A DNA stretch of 64,000 nucleotides from Chitinophaga rhizophila (GTDB lineage Bacteria > Bacteroidota > Bacteroidia > Chitinophagales > Chitinophagaceae). The stretch covers positions 124,001-188,000 of the forward strand of contig NZ_JAICCF010000007.1 in NCBI RefSeq assembly GCF_019492185.1, given 5' to 3'. Positions 51,749 to 61,432 of this stretch are shown piece after piece (within the stretch, counting starts at the first letter, position 1; each line of letters begins with the position of its first letter). The position numbers were made by a program, and so were the translations under genes. The notes beneath the pieces are model-generated. The model did no database searches. It worked only from the letters and a program-made list of their open reading frames with translations, and was not told where the DNA came from.

Positions 51749-52774
51749 TCACTGTTGTATAAATACTGTATCGTTTGCTGTTGTGTATCGAAGGTCGTTG
51801 GCATAGCAGATGCTGGCCACTACCTGTTTGTATCCGACGTTATCAAAATGGCCGGTATACTGCATGTTCACTACTTTAGACCTGTTAATGCAGGTGATGT
51901 TATAGAGGCGCTTCAGCTGCAAAGCGATCTCTGGAAAGTCCGCATGATCGAAGTATAACTTATTCTCTCTCCAGCCCAGTTCTGTTGTTGCGTCAAAGGT
52001 TGCTTTTGACAAAGTGGTCTGGCCGGCGTGATAGGTAATGGCTTCATTAGGTACGAGAATAATGCCTTCGGGGCTGGTAGCCACTACCTTCAGTTTACCA
52101 TTTACCAGTGCTACCCTGCTTTTACCCGATTCAGGATAGTAGCTCATATTAAAGGAAGTACCCAATACGTTTACGATCATATCCCCACCCTGCACAATGA
52201 ATATGCGTTTGTCGTTACGGGCAATGGTGAAAAAAGCTTCACCGTCCAGCGCTACGATCAGAGAGTCTTTTGCCGCCGTCTGGGCATACCTGATATGCGT
52301 ACTGGCGTTCAGCTGGATAGTAGAACCATCAGGCAGTTCTATAGTTGTACGCTGCGTAGGAGCGCTGCTGAAAGATGTCCATTGCAGGGGCGTATATTGT
52401 CGCTGCCGGCCTGATAATAACCATAATCCTGCAGCTATCAGGATGCCGGCCAGTACAGCCGCTGCCAGTACGGTACGTAACATATGTCTCGGTGCAGGTG
52501 GTATATTTAAAGGCTGCACAGGAGGCTGTTCAACCGGCTGTTGTGCAAGGAAAGCCATCATTCTGGCCTGTTCTGCTTCGAGTTCCTGTTGTGGTATGTG
52601 ACCCAGCAGCCTGGCCAGCATTGTTTCAGCTGTGATTATCTCTGTAAGTCTGTCCGGATTACATCTGATCCAGTTCTGCCAGAATTGGACATCCTGTTCG
52701 TCTGATTGCTGGAAATATCTGATAAATGACTCATCTGCCGCAAAATCCTCCGCCTTATAAAGTTTAAAATCCAT
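51749..52774 (-). CDS. FecR-family anti-sigma factor
   Basis: Inner-membrane anti-sigma regulator of 341 residues. The N-terminal cytosolic part (about 1-95) binds the sigma factor; one membrane helix follows (about 97-120, LAAAVLAGILIAAGLWLL); then the periplasmic FecR domain (about 125-235; IELPDGSTIQLNASTHIRY, ALDGEAFFTIARN, VLGTSFNMSYYPESGKSRVA) and a C-terminal STN-contact domain ending near the stop. It lies 70 bases after the sigma gene and 58 before SusC. Confidence 0.94.
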   Translation of the reverse strand: MDFKLYKAEDFAADESFIRYFQQSDEQDVQFWQNWIRCNPDRLTEIITAETMLARLLGHIPQQELEAEQARMMAFLAQQPVEQPPVQPLNIPPAPRHMLRTVLAAAVLAGILIAAGLWLLSGRQRQYTPLQWTSFSSAPTQRTTIELPDGSTIQLNASTHIRYAQTAAKDSLIVALDGEAFFTIARNDKRIFIVQGGDMIVNVLGTSFNMSYYPESGKSRVALVNGKLKVVATSPEGIILVPNEAITYHAGQTTLSKATFDATTELGWRENKLYFDHADFPEIALQLKRLYNITCINRSKVVNMQYTGHFDNVGYKQVVASICYANDLRYTTANDTVFIQQ

Positions 52775-52844
52775 GAAACGAATGTCCCTTTTATAACCAG
52801 TGCAAGAAATGCTTCGTTTTTACCCCGGATTGCTGAACTTTTTT

Positions 52845-53408
52845 TTAAGCCATGGCCAAAAGAATCGGTAAAAGCAGCACCCGCAGGCATTGGCGCATGG
52901 TTTTCAGCGCTTCATATAATTTATTGTATACGGTGCGGGGCTGAAGGGACAGTTGTGCAGCAATCTGTTCGTAGGTCAGGTTCTCATAGTATTTGAGACG
53001 TAATATAGCCTGTTGCGTAGCGGAAAGCTGACTCATAAAATGCTGGAGCTTTGTTTTCATTTCCGCATCCTGTTCAGCACTGACCAGCATATCTTCATAT
53101 GACTGCTCTATGCCATGCTGGGTATCAACCACTTCATCTGTATTGATACTGAGCACTTTTACTTCTTTGAGGATCTTCCGCTTAACATAGGTGAACAGGT
53201 AAGCTCTGGGTTGTTGCACAAGGGGCAGTGTTGCCCTGCCAGACCATATTTCACAGAATACTTCGTGGATGCAGTCCTTTACCAACTGCGCATTACCGTG
53301 TACACGAAATCCGAAGGCATATAATGGCTGATAGAACTCATTATACAGTTCCAGAAATGCGGACTGATCTCCATTGATCATACTTCTCCAAAGTGCTGGT
53401 GCATCCAA
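52845..53408 (-). CDS. ECF sigma factor (left-hand system)
   Basis: Extracytoplasmic-function sigma-70 factor of about 187 residues. Region 2 (about 10-80; NGDQSAFLELYNEFYQPLY, VKDCIHEVFCEIW) and region 4 (about 125-178; LSATQQAILRLKYYENLTYE, IAAQLSLQPRTVYNKLYEAL) are clear. The start codon at 53408 would be TTG; it gives the usual LW-x5-GDxxAF entry, while the first ATG at 53381 would cut region 2 short. It should direct transcription of FecR-SusC-SusD and the downstream genes on receipt of a surface signal. Confidence 0.92.
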   Translation of the reverse strand: MDAPALWRSMINGDQSAFLELYNEFYQPLYAFGFRVHGNAQLVKDCIHEVFCEIWSGRATLPLVQQPRAYLFTYVKRKILKEVKVLSINTDEVVDTQHGIEQSYEDMLVSAEQDAEMKTKLQHFMSQLSATQQAILRLKYYENLTYEQIAAQLSLQPRTVYNKLYEALKTMRQCLRVLLLPILLAMA

Positions 53409-53576
53409 AAGCTATAATATTTACCTTACAAAATACAAAGAGCTGGCAAAGTTCTCAATGGATGAGCGATATTTTTCGACGATCAGGGAAAATAATTTAC
53501 GCAATCGGGAAAAATACCAGCCCACTACCTGTCAGTATGACATTTTATTATTAATACTGCCTTAACATACTACTTC

Positions 53577-53584
53577 TATATTTG
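53577..53584 (+). promoter_or_regulatory. -7 box of the right-hand sigma operon
   Basis: TATATTTG is a perfect TAnnTTTG match 22 bases before the ATG of the sigma gene at 53607. No TTTG is at the normal -33 position. It lies in the 198-base gap between the two divergent sigma genes. Confidence 0.55.
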
Positions 53585-53606
53585 CTGGCATCTAAACAGT
53601 GACCTG

Positions 53607-54203
53607 ATGGACTTCACTCCGCTGACTGAGACATTGCTGAATGACTGGCTGACTGGCGATGACACCTGCTTTAAGCCTTTATTTGAACATTATTTCCCCC
53701 GCCTGAAGCGCTATGCAGCCGGCATTACCGGCGATCAGACCACAGGAGAAGAACTGGCCATGAACGTGTTACTGAAGATATGGCAGCAGAAAGCACGTAT
53801 TAGTAGTGTCCGGGATTTCGACAGTTACCTGTTTACAATGATGCGTTATGAGGTCATTAGCATGATCAGGCGGAAGAAGACTATTACCACTGCACTCAGC
53901 GAGACAACTGAGGAGACCCCTGCACACGAAGATATTCATGATACGATCAGCTACCGGGAACTGCTTCGCAGATATCGTCAGTGCCTGGATAAACTGCCTC
54001 CACGCCGCCGGGAAGCATTTATCCTGAACAGGGAAAAAGGTATGAGCTATGCAGAAATAGCTTCGCTGCTCAATGTCTCTATCTTCACCGTACAGAATCA
54101 TATTGCGTCCTCCCTGAAGTTTATGCGTACCGAGCTGCAGGACTACGCCGACTTCCTCCCCTTCGTAGCATTGGTTGCTGTACCAATGTTAACTGTATAT
54201 TAA
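53607..54203 (+). CDS. ECF sigma factor (right-hand system)
   Basis: Extracytoplasmic-function sigma factor of 198 residues. Region 2 at about 10-85 (DDTCFKPLFEHYFPRLKRYA, GEELAMNVLLKIWQQ), a linker with SEITEE-like acidic residues, and region 4 at about 130-185 (LPPRRREAFILNREKGMSYA, EIASLLNVSIFTVQNHI). The protein ends in a hydrophobic tail (FLPFVALVAVPMLTVY). It is the first gene of the rightward sigma-FecR-SusC-SusD-phosphoesterase unit and only about 30% like the left-hand sigma factor by eye, so the two need not cross-talk. Confidence 0.92.
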   Translation: MDFTPLTETLLNDWLTGDDTCFKPLFEHYFPRLKRYAAGITGDQTTGEELAMNVLLKIWQQKARISSVRDFDSYLFTMMRYEVISMIRRKKTITTALSETTEETPAHEDIHDTISYRELLRRYRQCLDKLPPRRREAFILNREKGMSYAEIASLLNVSIFTVQNHIASSLKFMRTELQDYADFLPFVALVAVPMLTVY

Positions 54204-54266
54204 TTCAACTATTGTAGATAGTTGACTGCCTTCCCTCCCGACGTCCTTTAGCATGAATCAGCAATT

Positions 54267-55244
54267 ATGGACACTTACCAACCTGGCAGGGCAACACTCA
54301 TTGCCTATTTTGAAGGTACAATAACAGACGCCTCAACCCGTGCGGCGGTAGAAGCATACATTGCAGCAGATACCCATCCGTTGCTGGTGCAGGCCTGTAT
54401 GCAGACTGCCTGGGAAAACACCCGTAATATAGTAGTAACGCCTGCGGCACCTGCCGACTGGGACAAGTTCAGGATGATCGCAGGTATCAGGGAACACCGC
54501 CGTAAATCTGTGTGGCCTGCACTGGTAGTCGCGGCTACCTTACTGCTGCTGGTATCTTCTGTCCTACTGTATTATATACACCGGCGACCTCAGACTACGC
54601 CTGTTGCCTGGACAGAAATAGCTGCCGCTGCGCAGGAGCTGCGTACCGTACACCTGCAGGATGGCACTAAGCTGACATTGTTTCCAGGCGCGAAAATCCG
54701 CTATAATAACCAATACAACCATACAACGAGAGCACTGCAACTAACAGGACGTGCCTATTTTGAAGTAGCCACCGTTGCCGGTAAGCCATTTACAGTTGCC
54801 ACCGGGCAATATACCACACAGGTACTGGGAACTTCCTTTGAAATAGCCGAAAAACCACATCAGCATGAATTGAAAGTAGTACTGGTATCGGGTAAGGTCA
54901 GACTGATGGATGCACAGCAACAGGTACTTTCCGACCTGCAACCTGACCAGCAGATCACTATACGTACAGACAACGCTGCCTATCATGTGCTGAAAGTTGA
55001 CGCAGGGTCCCTGGTTTCATGGACAGCGGGCCGGCTTTCCTACGATCAGGCCACGCTGGAAGAAGTCTGCACAGAACTGGAGAAGTGGTATGGTCAACAG
55101 ATTATTATACATCGTGCAGCCCTGGAAAAGAAGCGCGTGACAGCCGACTTTGAGCACATGCCCTTGTCTGCTGTGATGGACATCCTCTCTGAGACGGCAG
55201 GGTTTACCTATAAAGAAGTGAACGGCCACATTGAAGTGTACTAG
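54267..55244 (+). CDS. FecR-family anti-sigma factor (right-hand system)
   Basis: Anti-sigma regulator of 325 residues: a cytosolic part (about 1-80), one membrane helix at about 85-108 (PALVVAATLLLLVSSVLLYY), a FecR domain (about 125-225; VHLQDGTKLTLFPGAKIRYN, LTGRAYFEVATVAGKPFTVA, VLGTSFEIAEKPHQHELKVV) and a C-terminal domain (about 250-325; LSYDQATLEEVCTELEKWYG). It lies 63 bases after its sigma gene. A GC hairpin separates it from SusC. Confidence 0.94.
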   Translation: MDTYQPGRATLIAYFEGTITDASTRAAVEAYIAADTHPLLVQACMQTAWENTRNIVVTPAAPADWDKFRMIAGIREHRRKSVWPALVVAATLLLLVSSVLLYYIHRRPQTTPVAWTEIAAAAQELRTVHLQDGTKLTLFPGAKIRYNNQYNHTTRALQLTGRAYFEVATVAGKPFTVATGQYTTQVLGTSFEIAEKPHQHELKVVLVSGKVRLMDAQQQVLSDLQPDQQITIRTDNAAYHVLKVDAGSLVSWTAGRLSYDQATLEEVCTELEKWYGQQIIIHRAALEKKRVTADFEHMPLSAVMDILSETAGFTYKEVNGHIEVY

Positions 55245-55260
55245 GCCACAATAATAAAAA

Positions 55261-55290
55261 ACGCCCCGTAGCAGCGGGGCGCTTTAAGCA
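55261..55290 (+). terminator. GC-rich hairpin between FecR and SusC, likely attenuator
   Basis: CGCCCCG at 55262-55268 pairs with CGGGGCG at 55275-55281 around a six-base loop, followed by CTTTAAG. It lies 17 bases after the FecR stop codon and about 80 before the SusC start. The T tract is weak, so partial termination is more likely than complete. Confidence 0.6.
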
Positions 55291-55363
55291 ACTGACTGGT
55301 TTATCAGCCAAGTAACATTGTATGCAGGCATGAACCACCTGCAAAAGATTCAAGTGTAAAATA

Positions 55364-58300
55364 ATGAAAACATTTTTAACGCATCGTTTATTGATGCTGG
55401 TCATCCTATTGACTGTATGCAGCCAACTATCGGCGCAGCAGCCCATGGAACGAATGATCACTTTCAAAGGCAGCGCCCTCACCGTGCAGCAGTTCCTTCA
55501 GCAGGTGAAAAGCCAGCAGCAGCTTCAATTCACATTTGACGAAGATGTCAATGCCTTATTATCTCGTACTATCCGCATCCGTAAGAACCCTGTTGCTTTG
55601 AAAGAAGCACTTGACTGGCTCTCTGCCGATGCCTCCATCCAATGCCGCATTCTGAACAACTATGCCATCCTGAGCGTCATACCCGTTGCACAGAAAACAC
55701 CTCCTGGCACACCCGTCTCTGCATCCATGGAGCTACCGCAACCCTCTACCAAAGCACTGGGAGAAGTAGTCGTAACAGCGCTCGGCATCAAAAAAAGTGA
55801 GCGTAACCTTGGCTATGCCGTTACGCAACTATCTGCTAAAGATGTCAGCGACGTACCACAACCAAACGTCATGAACAGCCTGGCAGCACGGGTACCTGGT
55901 GTAAGCGTCCGTAGTACAGGCGCAGATCCCGGGTCCAGTGTAATGGTGACTATCCGCGGACAGTCCTCTATCAGCAAAGACAATCAGCCCCTTTATGTAG
56001 TAGATGGCGTACCAGTAGCGCCGGCTATACAGAACCCTTCACAGGCAGTTGATGGCAAACAGACTGTTGATTATGGCAGTCCTATCAGCGATATCAGCGC
56101 AGACGATATTGCCAGCATCACCGTATTGAAAGGTGCAAGCGCCGCCGCCCTGTATGGTAGCCGCGCCGGTTCAGGAGTAATCCTGATCACTACCAAATCA
56201 GGCGCTGCTAAGAAAGGATTGGGTGTAAGCTTCAACTCCACCGCTATGTTTGACAAAGCATGGATGTTTCCCCATTTCCAACATGAATTTGGCTCCGGAG
56301 ACTGGACCGGTTCAGACAATACTATCAGCACAGGGGCATGGGGACCGAAACTGAATACCGGCCGTAAACTGGTACAGTGGAACAGTCCCTTAGATGAAAA
56401 CGGCCAGCCCGTGCCGCTTGACTGGGTATCCCATCCGGATAGGGTAAAAGACTTCTTCCGCACTGGCCAGACCTTTACCAACAATATTGCGGTATCTAAA
56501 AGTACAGACGCTGGCAATTTCCGCTTGTCTTATGGCAATATGCAGAACAAAGGTATTGTACCTAATACCGGCCTGAAACGTGACAACCTGACCTTCTCCG
56601 GCACTTACCACCTGAACAAATCCATCCATGTAAGTACTAACCTTGCTTATACCAATAACCGTAGTGACAACCGCCCCTCCGCCTATACAGAGAGTGTGAC
56701 GATGCAGGTATATAAACTTACACCGAATGTTGATATACATGCATTGCGCAACTATTGGGTACCTGGCAGAGAAGGATTGCAACAATACAATCCTTACAGT
56801 ACTGATGATAACCCATGGCTGATCGCATATGAAGAAACGAACAGTTATACCCGTAACCGTATCACCGGCAATGTGCAGGCATCCTTTGATATCAGACCCG
56901 ACCTGACACTCATGGTACGCACCGGGCTGGATTACTATGCGCTGAACGAAGATCAGCGCAGACCATTTAGTGCCAAGAGAAATCCCAGAGGCGCTTATGT
57001 AGTAAAGAATGACCACTTTAAGGAGCAGAACAGCGACTTCCTGCTGACCTACAAGCCGGTTATTAAAAGTCCGCTGAAGGTATCCGTTGCAGCAGGCGGT
57101 AACCGCATGGACCAGGAAGTGATGACCAATGCACAGTCTACAGGCATCCTCACCCTACCTGGCGTATATAACCTGTCTAATGCAGCAGCAGGCTCCCTGG
57201 TAAACACGCAGTCATATACCAGGAAACGTATCAACAGCGTGTATGGCATTGGTGAAGTCAGCTATAACAATTACCTCTTCCTGAACCTGACTGCGCGCAA
57301 TGACTGGAGCAGTACCCTTCCTAAAGGCAACAATTCCTACTTCTACCCTTCGGTGTCACTGAGCGCTATCGTATCGGATATACTGAACATCAAATGGCAG
57401 GAACTGTCTTACCTGAAGCTACGTGCCAACTGGTCGCAGGTAGGTGCTGACACCGACCCCTATCAGCTGTACAACACCGTGCCATTCAGTACAGACTGGG
57501 GCAGTGTGAAACGGGCTACTATCAGCTTCAACCAGAAGAACAGTTTACTGAAACCGGAAATAGCCACTTCCTATGAAGCAGGTATTGACGCCAGCTTCTT
57601 TAAAGATCGCATAGGCTTTAATCTAACCTGGTATAAGACCAATAACCGCAATCAGATCATCCAGGTACCTACTACTATTGCTTCTGGCGCCAGTACAATG
57701 CTGATTAACGCCGGCAATATCCAGAACAGCGGTTGGGAAGTAGGCCTGAATCTCGTACCGGTAAAAAGCGCTATCACCTGGAAGTCTGACATCAACTTCA
57801 CCCGCAATGTCAACAAGGTGATTACACTTACTCCGGCAGTGACCAGCTATATGTTAGGCAGCACAGATGGAAGTAACATCCAGTACCTGATCAGGGAGGG
57901 TACTAAAATGGGCGATTTCTACACCAGAAGCTGGGTGAAAGTGAAAGAAGGCCCATATGCCGGACAGGCGTTACTGAACAGCAATGGCTTACAGCAGCAG
58001 GATGCCGAGTTTGTAAAGATCGGTAACTACAACCCCGACTTCATGATAGGCTTCAATAACAATCTGCAATACAAGCGTCTTACCCTGAATTTTCTGATAG
58101 ACTGGCGCAAAGGCGGCTCGTATTATTCCTATGTAGCAAAAAGCCTGATCCAGGACGGCCGTACTAAGAATACGCTGCGCGGAAGAGATGCCGCGCACGG
58201 CGGACTGACATGGACAGATGCCAATGGTACATTGCGGGACGATGGAATGTTGATGGAAGGAGTTCTTGACAATGGCGATGGTTCGTACCGTCCGAATGAT

Positions 58301-58621
58301 AAGATCATTGATGCAGCCACCTACTACGACAACAAATACTGGAAATACTACGAGAACGAGACCTATACAGCCACATATGTCAAGCTGAAGGAAGTGTCGC
58401 TGACCTATGCCTTCAACAATATCCTTCTGCAGCGCATTCCATTCCTGAGTAATTTATCCTTGTCGCTGATCGGTAGTAATCTCTATACGTGGACGGCGGC
58501 CAGAAACGGGTATGATCCTGAGATCACTATGAGCCTTTCCAATCAGCGCTATCAGGGCGTAGGTCACTGGACCTTGCCGGGTACCCGCTCTTACGGTGCA
58601 AAACTCAGCTGTAACTTTTAA
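55364..58621 (+). CDS. SusC-type TonB-dependent transporter with STN, no regulatory sandwich
   Basis: Outer-membrane transporter of 1085 residues. Signal peptide (to about 25), STN domain (about 35-105; TFKGSALTVQQFLQQVKSQQ), then directly the TonB box (LGEVVVTALGIKKSERNLGY), plug (QPLYVVDGVPVAP, TVLKGASAAALYGSRAGSG) and barrel ending KLSCNF. The carboxypeptidase-regulatory-like domain that normally stands between STN and the plug is missing; only a short Pro-rich linker is there. The cargo should signal through the upstream FecR. It is followed 11 bases later by the interrupted SusD gene. Confidence 0.94.
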   Translation: MKTFLTHRLLMLVILLTVCSQLSAQQPMERMITFKGSALTVQQFLQQVKSQQQLQFTFDEDVNALLSRTIRIRKNPVALKEALDWLSADASIQCRILNNYAILSVIPVAQKTPPGTPVSASMELPQPSTKALGEVVVTALGIKKSERNLGYAVTQLSAKDVSDVPQPNVMNSLAARVPGVSVRSTGADPGSSVMVTIRGQSSISKDNQPLYVVDGVPVAPAIQNPSQAVDGKQTVDYGSPISDISADDIASITVLKGASAAALYGSRAGSGVILITTKSGAAKKGLGVSFNSTAMFDKAWMFPHFQHEFGSGDWTGSDNTISTGAWGPKLNTGRKLVQWNSPLDENGQPVPLDWVSHPDRVKDFFRTGQTFTNNIAVSKSTDAGNFRLSYGNMQNKGIVPNTGLKRDNLTFSGTYHLNKSIHVSTNLAYTNNRSDNRPSAYTESVTMQVYKLTPNVDIHALRNYWVPGREGLQQYNPYSTDDNPWLIAYEETNSYTRNRITGNVQASFDIRPDLTLMVRTGLDYYALNEDQRRPFSAKRNPRGAYVVKNDHFKEQNSDFLLTYKPVIKSPLKVSVAAGGNRMDQEVMTNAQSTGILTLPGVYNLSNAAAGSLVNTQSYTRKRINSVYGIGEVSYNNYLFLNLTARNDWSSTLPKGNNSYFYPSVSLSAIVSDILNIKWQELSYLKLRANWSQVGADTDPYQLYNTVPFSTDWGSVKRATISFNQKNSLLKPEIATSYEAGIDASFFKDRIGFNLTWYKTNNRNQIIQVPTTIASGASTMLINAGNIQNSGWEVGLNLVPVKSAITWKSDINFTRNVNKVITLTPAVTSYMLGSTDGSNIQYLIREGTKMGDFYTRSWVKVKEGPYAGQALLNSNGLQQQDAEFVKIGNYNPDFMIGFNNNLQYKRLTLNFLIDWRKGGSYYSYVAKSLIQDGRTKNTLRGRDAAHGGLTWTDANGTLRDDGMLMEGVLDNGDGSYRPNDKIIDAATYYDNKYWKYYENETYTATYVKLKEVSLTYAFNNILLQRIPFLSNLSLSLIGSNLYTWTAARNGYDPEITMSLSNQRYQGVGHWTLPGTRSYGAKLSCNF

Positions 58622-58632
58622 TCTGCAATATC

Positions 58633-60102
58633 ATGAAACGAGCTAATATACTATACAGCCTACTCACGGCTATTACATTCACTTCCTGTACGAAGGGTTT
58701 TGAAGACATCAACACAAATCCTAACAGTCCGTCGGTAACCAGACCGGAATATCACCTTACGGAGGCTGTGACACAGACGGCCTATGCCTATGCAGAAAAC
58801 GGTTTTACCAGAAGACCAGCTGCGCTGGGGCGTTACATTACCCTGATCCGTAACAACGACTATGAACTGTTCCGATGGACGTCGGTAGACTGGTCAGACA
58901 TCTACCAACGTGCTATGGTCATTAAAACCATGCAACAGGAAGGCGCGGCTACCGGTCAGCCGGCATACGTAGCTGCCGGCAATGTGCTGCTTGCATTCAA
59001 TATTGCTTATCTCACCGACCTTTATGGCGATATACCTTATTCAAAAGCTTTGCAGTCTGTAGAAAACGGTAATATCAAACCCACCTATGACCGCCAGGAA
59101 GATGTTTATAAAAGTCTGCTGTCATTACTGAAGGAGGCCAACACCCAGTTAATGACAGCAGGCAATGGCCTGAACGCATCCGCAGATGCTATGTTCAGCG
59201 GCGATGCCCTCAAATGGCGCAAGCTGGCCAACTCTCTTCGCCTGCGTATGTTGCTGCGTTGCTCAAAGAACTACACAACTGCTTTCACGGAGATGCAGGA
59301 AATATTGAACAACAAATAAGAGTACCCTATCATGGAAAGTAATGCAGATAATGCCGAGGTACCGTACCTGGGTGTCAAGAAAGATGATAGCTGGCCCGGC
59401 GGACCACTGAACATGATAGACAATGACTTCCTGAAAACGAAAGCCAGCAAAGAGCTGGTAGACGCCCTGACCGCACGGAATGATCCCAGGCTTGAATGCT
59501 GGATTGCACCGGTAGCCAGCAAAGAAGGCGCGACCGTAGACCAGCACACATACGTAGGCATCCCGCATGCAGTTACTAATCCGGCAGACTATAATGGCGG
59601 AGAGGCACACCAGTCCACGCTATCTTCTTTTTTCAGACAGGATAAACCGACCTTATTAAAAGCCAGTCTGATGGTGTATCCGGAAGTATGTTTCATCATT
59701 GCCGAGGCTTTGCAAAGAGGCAAGGTTACAATGAACGGTACAACTGCAGAGCGTATGTATAATAATGGTATCAGTGCATCCATGGAATACTATGGCCTGA
59801 CTGCAGAAGCAGCGAAACGCGGTTATTATGAACAAGCTGCCGTTAAGTACAATGGCAGCCTTGAACAGCTGATTACACAGAAATGGATTGCGATGACATT
59901 CCGTGGCGCAGAAGGCTGGTTTGATTTCCGCCGTACGGGGTACCCGGCATTTACGACAGGACCTATGGCATTCCAGCCAAAGTTCCCGGTAAGATATGCC
60001 TGGCCAACCACTGAGCAGGATGTGAACTTTGATAACTACCAGGCAGCAGTTAGGGTATTTGGTCCGGATGATATTAATACAAAAATGTGGTACCTGCAAT
60101 AA
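58633..60102 (+). pseudogene. SusD/RagB-like gene split by one in-frame stop codon
   Basis: Two open frames, 58633-59319 (228 residues) and 59332-60102 (256 residues), lie in the same reading frame and are separated only by TAA at 59317-59319 and four codons. Together they make one SusD-like_2 protein of about 489 residues: lipobox near residue 18 (TSC), FEDINTNPNSPSVTRPEYHL, LTDLYGDIPYSKALQS, then LMVYPEVCFIIAEALQRGKV, WIAMTFRGAEGWFDFRRTGY and a normal C-terminus. The stop falls in the conserved stretch ILNNK-stop-EYPIMESNADNA. There is no frameshift. It may be a recent nonsense mutation, a sequencing error or, less likely, read-through. Without it, the SusC partner would lack its lid. Confidence 0.85.
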
Positions 60103-60111
60103 AGATAAACG

Positions 60112-61431
60112 ATGAAAACTGACACATTAGCTAGACGTAGTTTCTTATCACGCGTTGTGAAAGCAGGCGCGCTGCTCCCTTTAACGGGGGCAGCAGCGTT
60201 TGCTGATTCTGCTACTACGTCTATACCTGAACAAGCGGATGGATACGCGGCTACACAATTCCCCGACCGTATCATACTTACCGTCACAAAAGACCCTGCT
60301 ACCAGCGCTGGTATTAACTGGCGTAGTGCAGCTGGCATACAAACGTCATTTGTAGAATACACTACTGCCGATGCAGATCCTGCATTCGCGGCAAAGGCTA
60401 CCAAAGTCAATGCAAACAGTACTCCCTTTCACTTCGACCAACTACATGTAACTTATCACCAGGTCACGCTTACCGGATTGCAACCCGATACACTATACAC
60501 TTACCGGGTAGGTAGCGATAGCGGCTGGAGCGAATGGCTGCAATTCAGAACGGCATCAGCAATGCCTGGTAAGACCTCCCTTATCTACCTGGGAGACGCA
60601 CAGGTAGGTATCCGTCCGTTCTGGAGCCGTGTACTCAGAAAAGCCTATGCACAGTTACCGGATGCACAGGCTGTCATCCACGCAGGAGACCTTGTTAACC
60701 GTGCCAATAATGACGATGAATGGGGGCAATGGTTTGAAGCAGGAGGATATATACATGGCAGCATTCCCTCACTGGTGACACCGGGCAATCATGAATATAC
60801 GCATGAGGACGGGCTACCTCACCTCTCCCTTTTCTGGAAACCGCAATTTGGTCTGCCGGCTAATGGTACCGGTCATTCGGCATTGGAAGGCACTGTATTT
60901 TATACAGACATCCAGGGTGTACGCATTATTTCACTGAATACGATGATGATGGAAGAAGCAACGTCAGATACGCTCATCGCAATGCAGGTAAAATGGCTGG
61001 AGGCAACGCTGGAAAATAACCCTCATCAGTGGACAATAGTGACGATGCACCATCCGGTCTTTTCTACCAAGAAGGGGCGCTATAATGAGAAAGTACAAAC
61101 ACATTTCAAGCCTGTATTTGATAAGTATCGCGTAGACATTGTATTACAGGGACACGACCATGCTTACGGACGAGGCATGCGGCATATTGCCCCTTACGGC
61201 ACCATGTATGTAGTATCCGTAAGCGGCTCAAAGATGTATGAACATGAGAAAATGGAATGGGCGGATGTAGTAGCCGGACATCTGCAGCTATATCAGCTGA
61301 TTACCATTGAAGGAGATACACTGGCATTCAGCTCCCATCTTGCTACAGGAGAACTGTTCGATTCATTTACCCTCAAAAAGCGACGCAACAAACCGAACAG
61401 CTGTATAGAAGGAAAGAAAATATCAAAATAG
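60112..61431 (+). CDS. Tat-exported metallophosphoesterase (purple acid phosphatase type)
   Basis: Exported phosphoesterase of 439 residues. A twin-arginine signal is present (RRSFLSRVVKAGALLPL). An N-terminal fibronectin-like domain (about 45-145) as in purple acid phosphatases precedes the calcineurin-like catalytic domain (about 150-400), with all metal-ligand motifs: LGDAQ, HAGDLVN, TPGNHEYTHED, MHHPVF and QGHDHAYGRG. It hydrolyses phosphomonoesters or diesters outside the cytosol; the exact substrate is unknown. It begins nine bases after the SusD gene and is therefore probably induced by the right-hand sigma system, which suggests use of an organic phosphate cargo. Confidence 0.92.
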   Translation: MKTDTLARRSFLSRVVKAGALLPLTGAAAFADSATTSIPEQADGYAATQFPDRIILTVTKDPATSAGINWRSAAGIQTSFVEYTTADADPAFAAKATKVNANSTPFHFDQLHVTYHQVTLTGLQPDTLYTYRVGSDSGWSEWLQFRTASAMPGKTSLIYLGDAQVGIRPFWSRVLRKAYAQLPDAQAVIHAGDLVNRANNDDEWGQWFEAGGYIHGSIPSLVTPGNHEYTHEDGLPHLSLFWKPQFGLPANGTGHSALEGTVFYTDIQGVRIISLNTMMMEEATSDTLIAMQVKWLEATLENNPHQWTIVTMHHPVFSTKKGRYNEKVQTHFKPVFDKYRVDIVLQGHDHAYGRGMRHIAPYGTMYVVSVSGSKMYEHEKMEWADVVAGHLQLYQLITIEGDTLAFSSHLATGELFDSFTLKKRRNKPNSCIEGKKISK

Positions 61432-61432
61432 C

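Noticed and set aside
58633..60102. Two separate SusD-like genes
   Set aside because: The halves are in the same frame, complementary in domain content and separated by a single stop codon; each alone is too short for the family.
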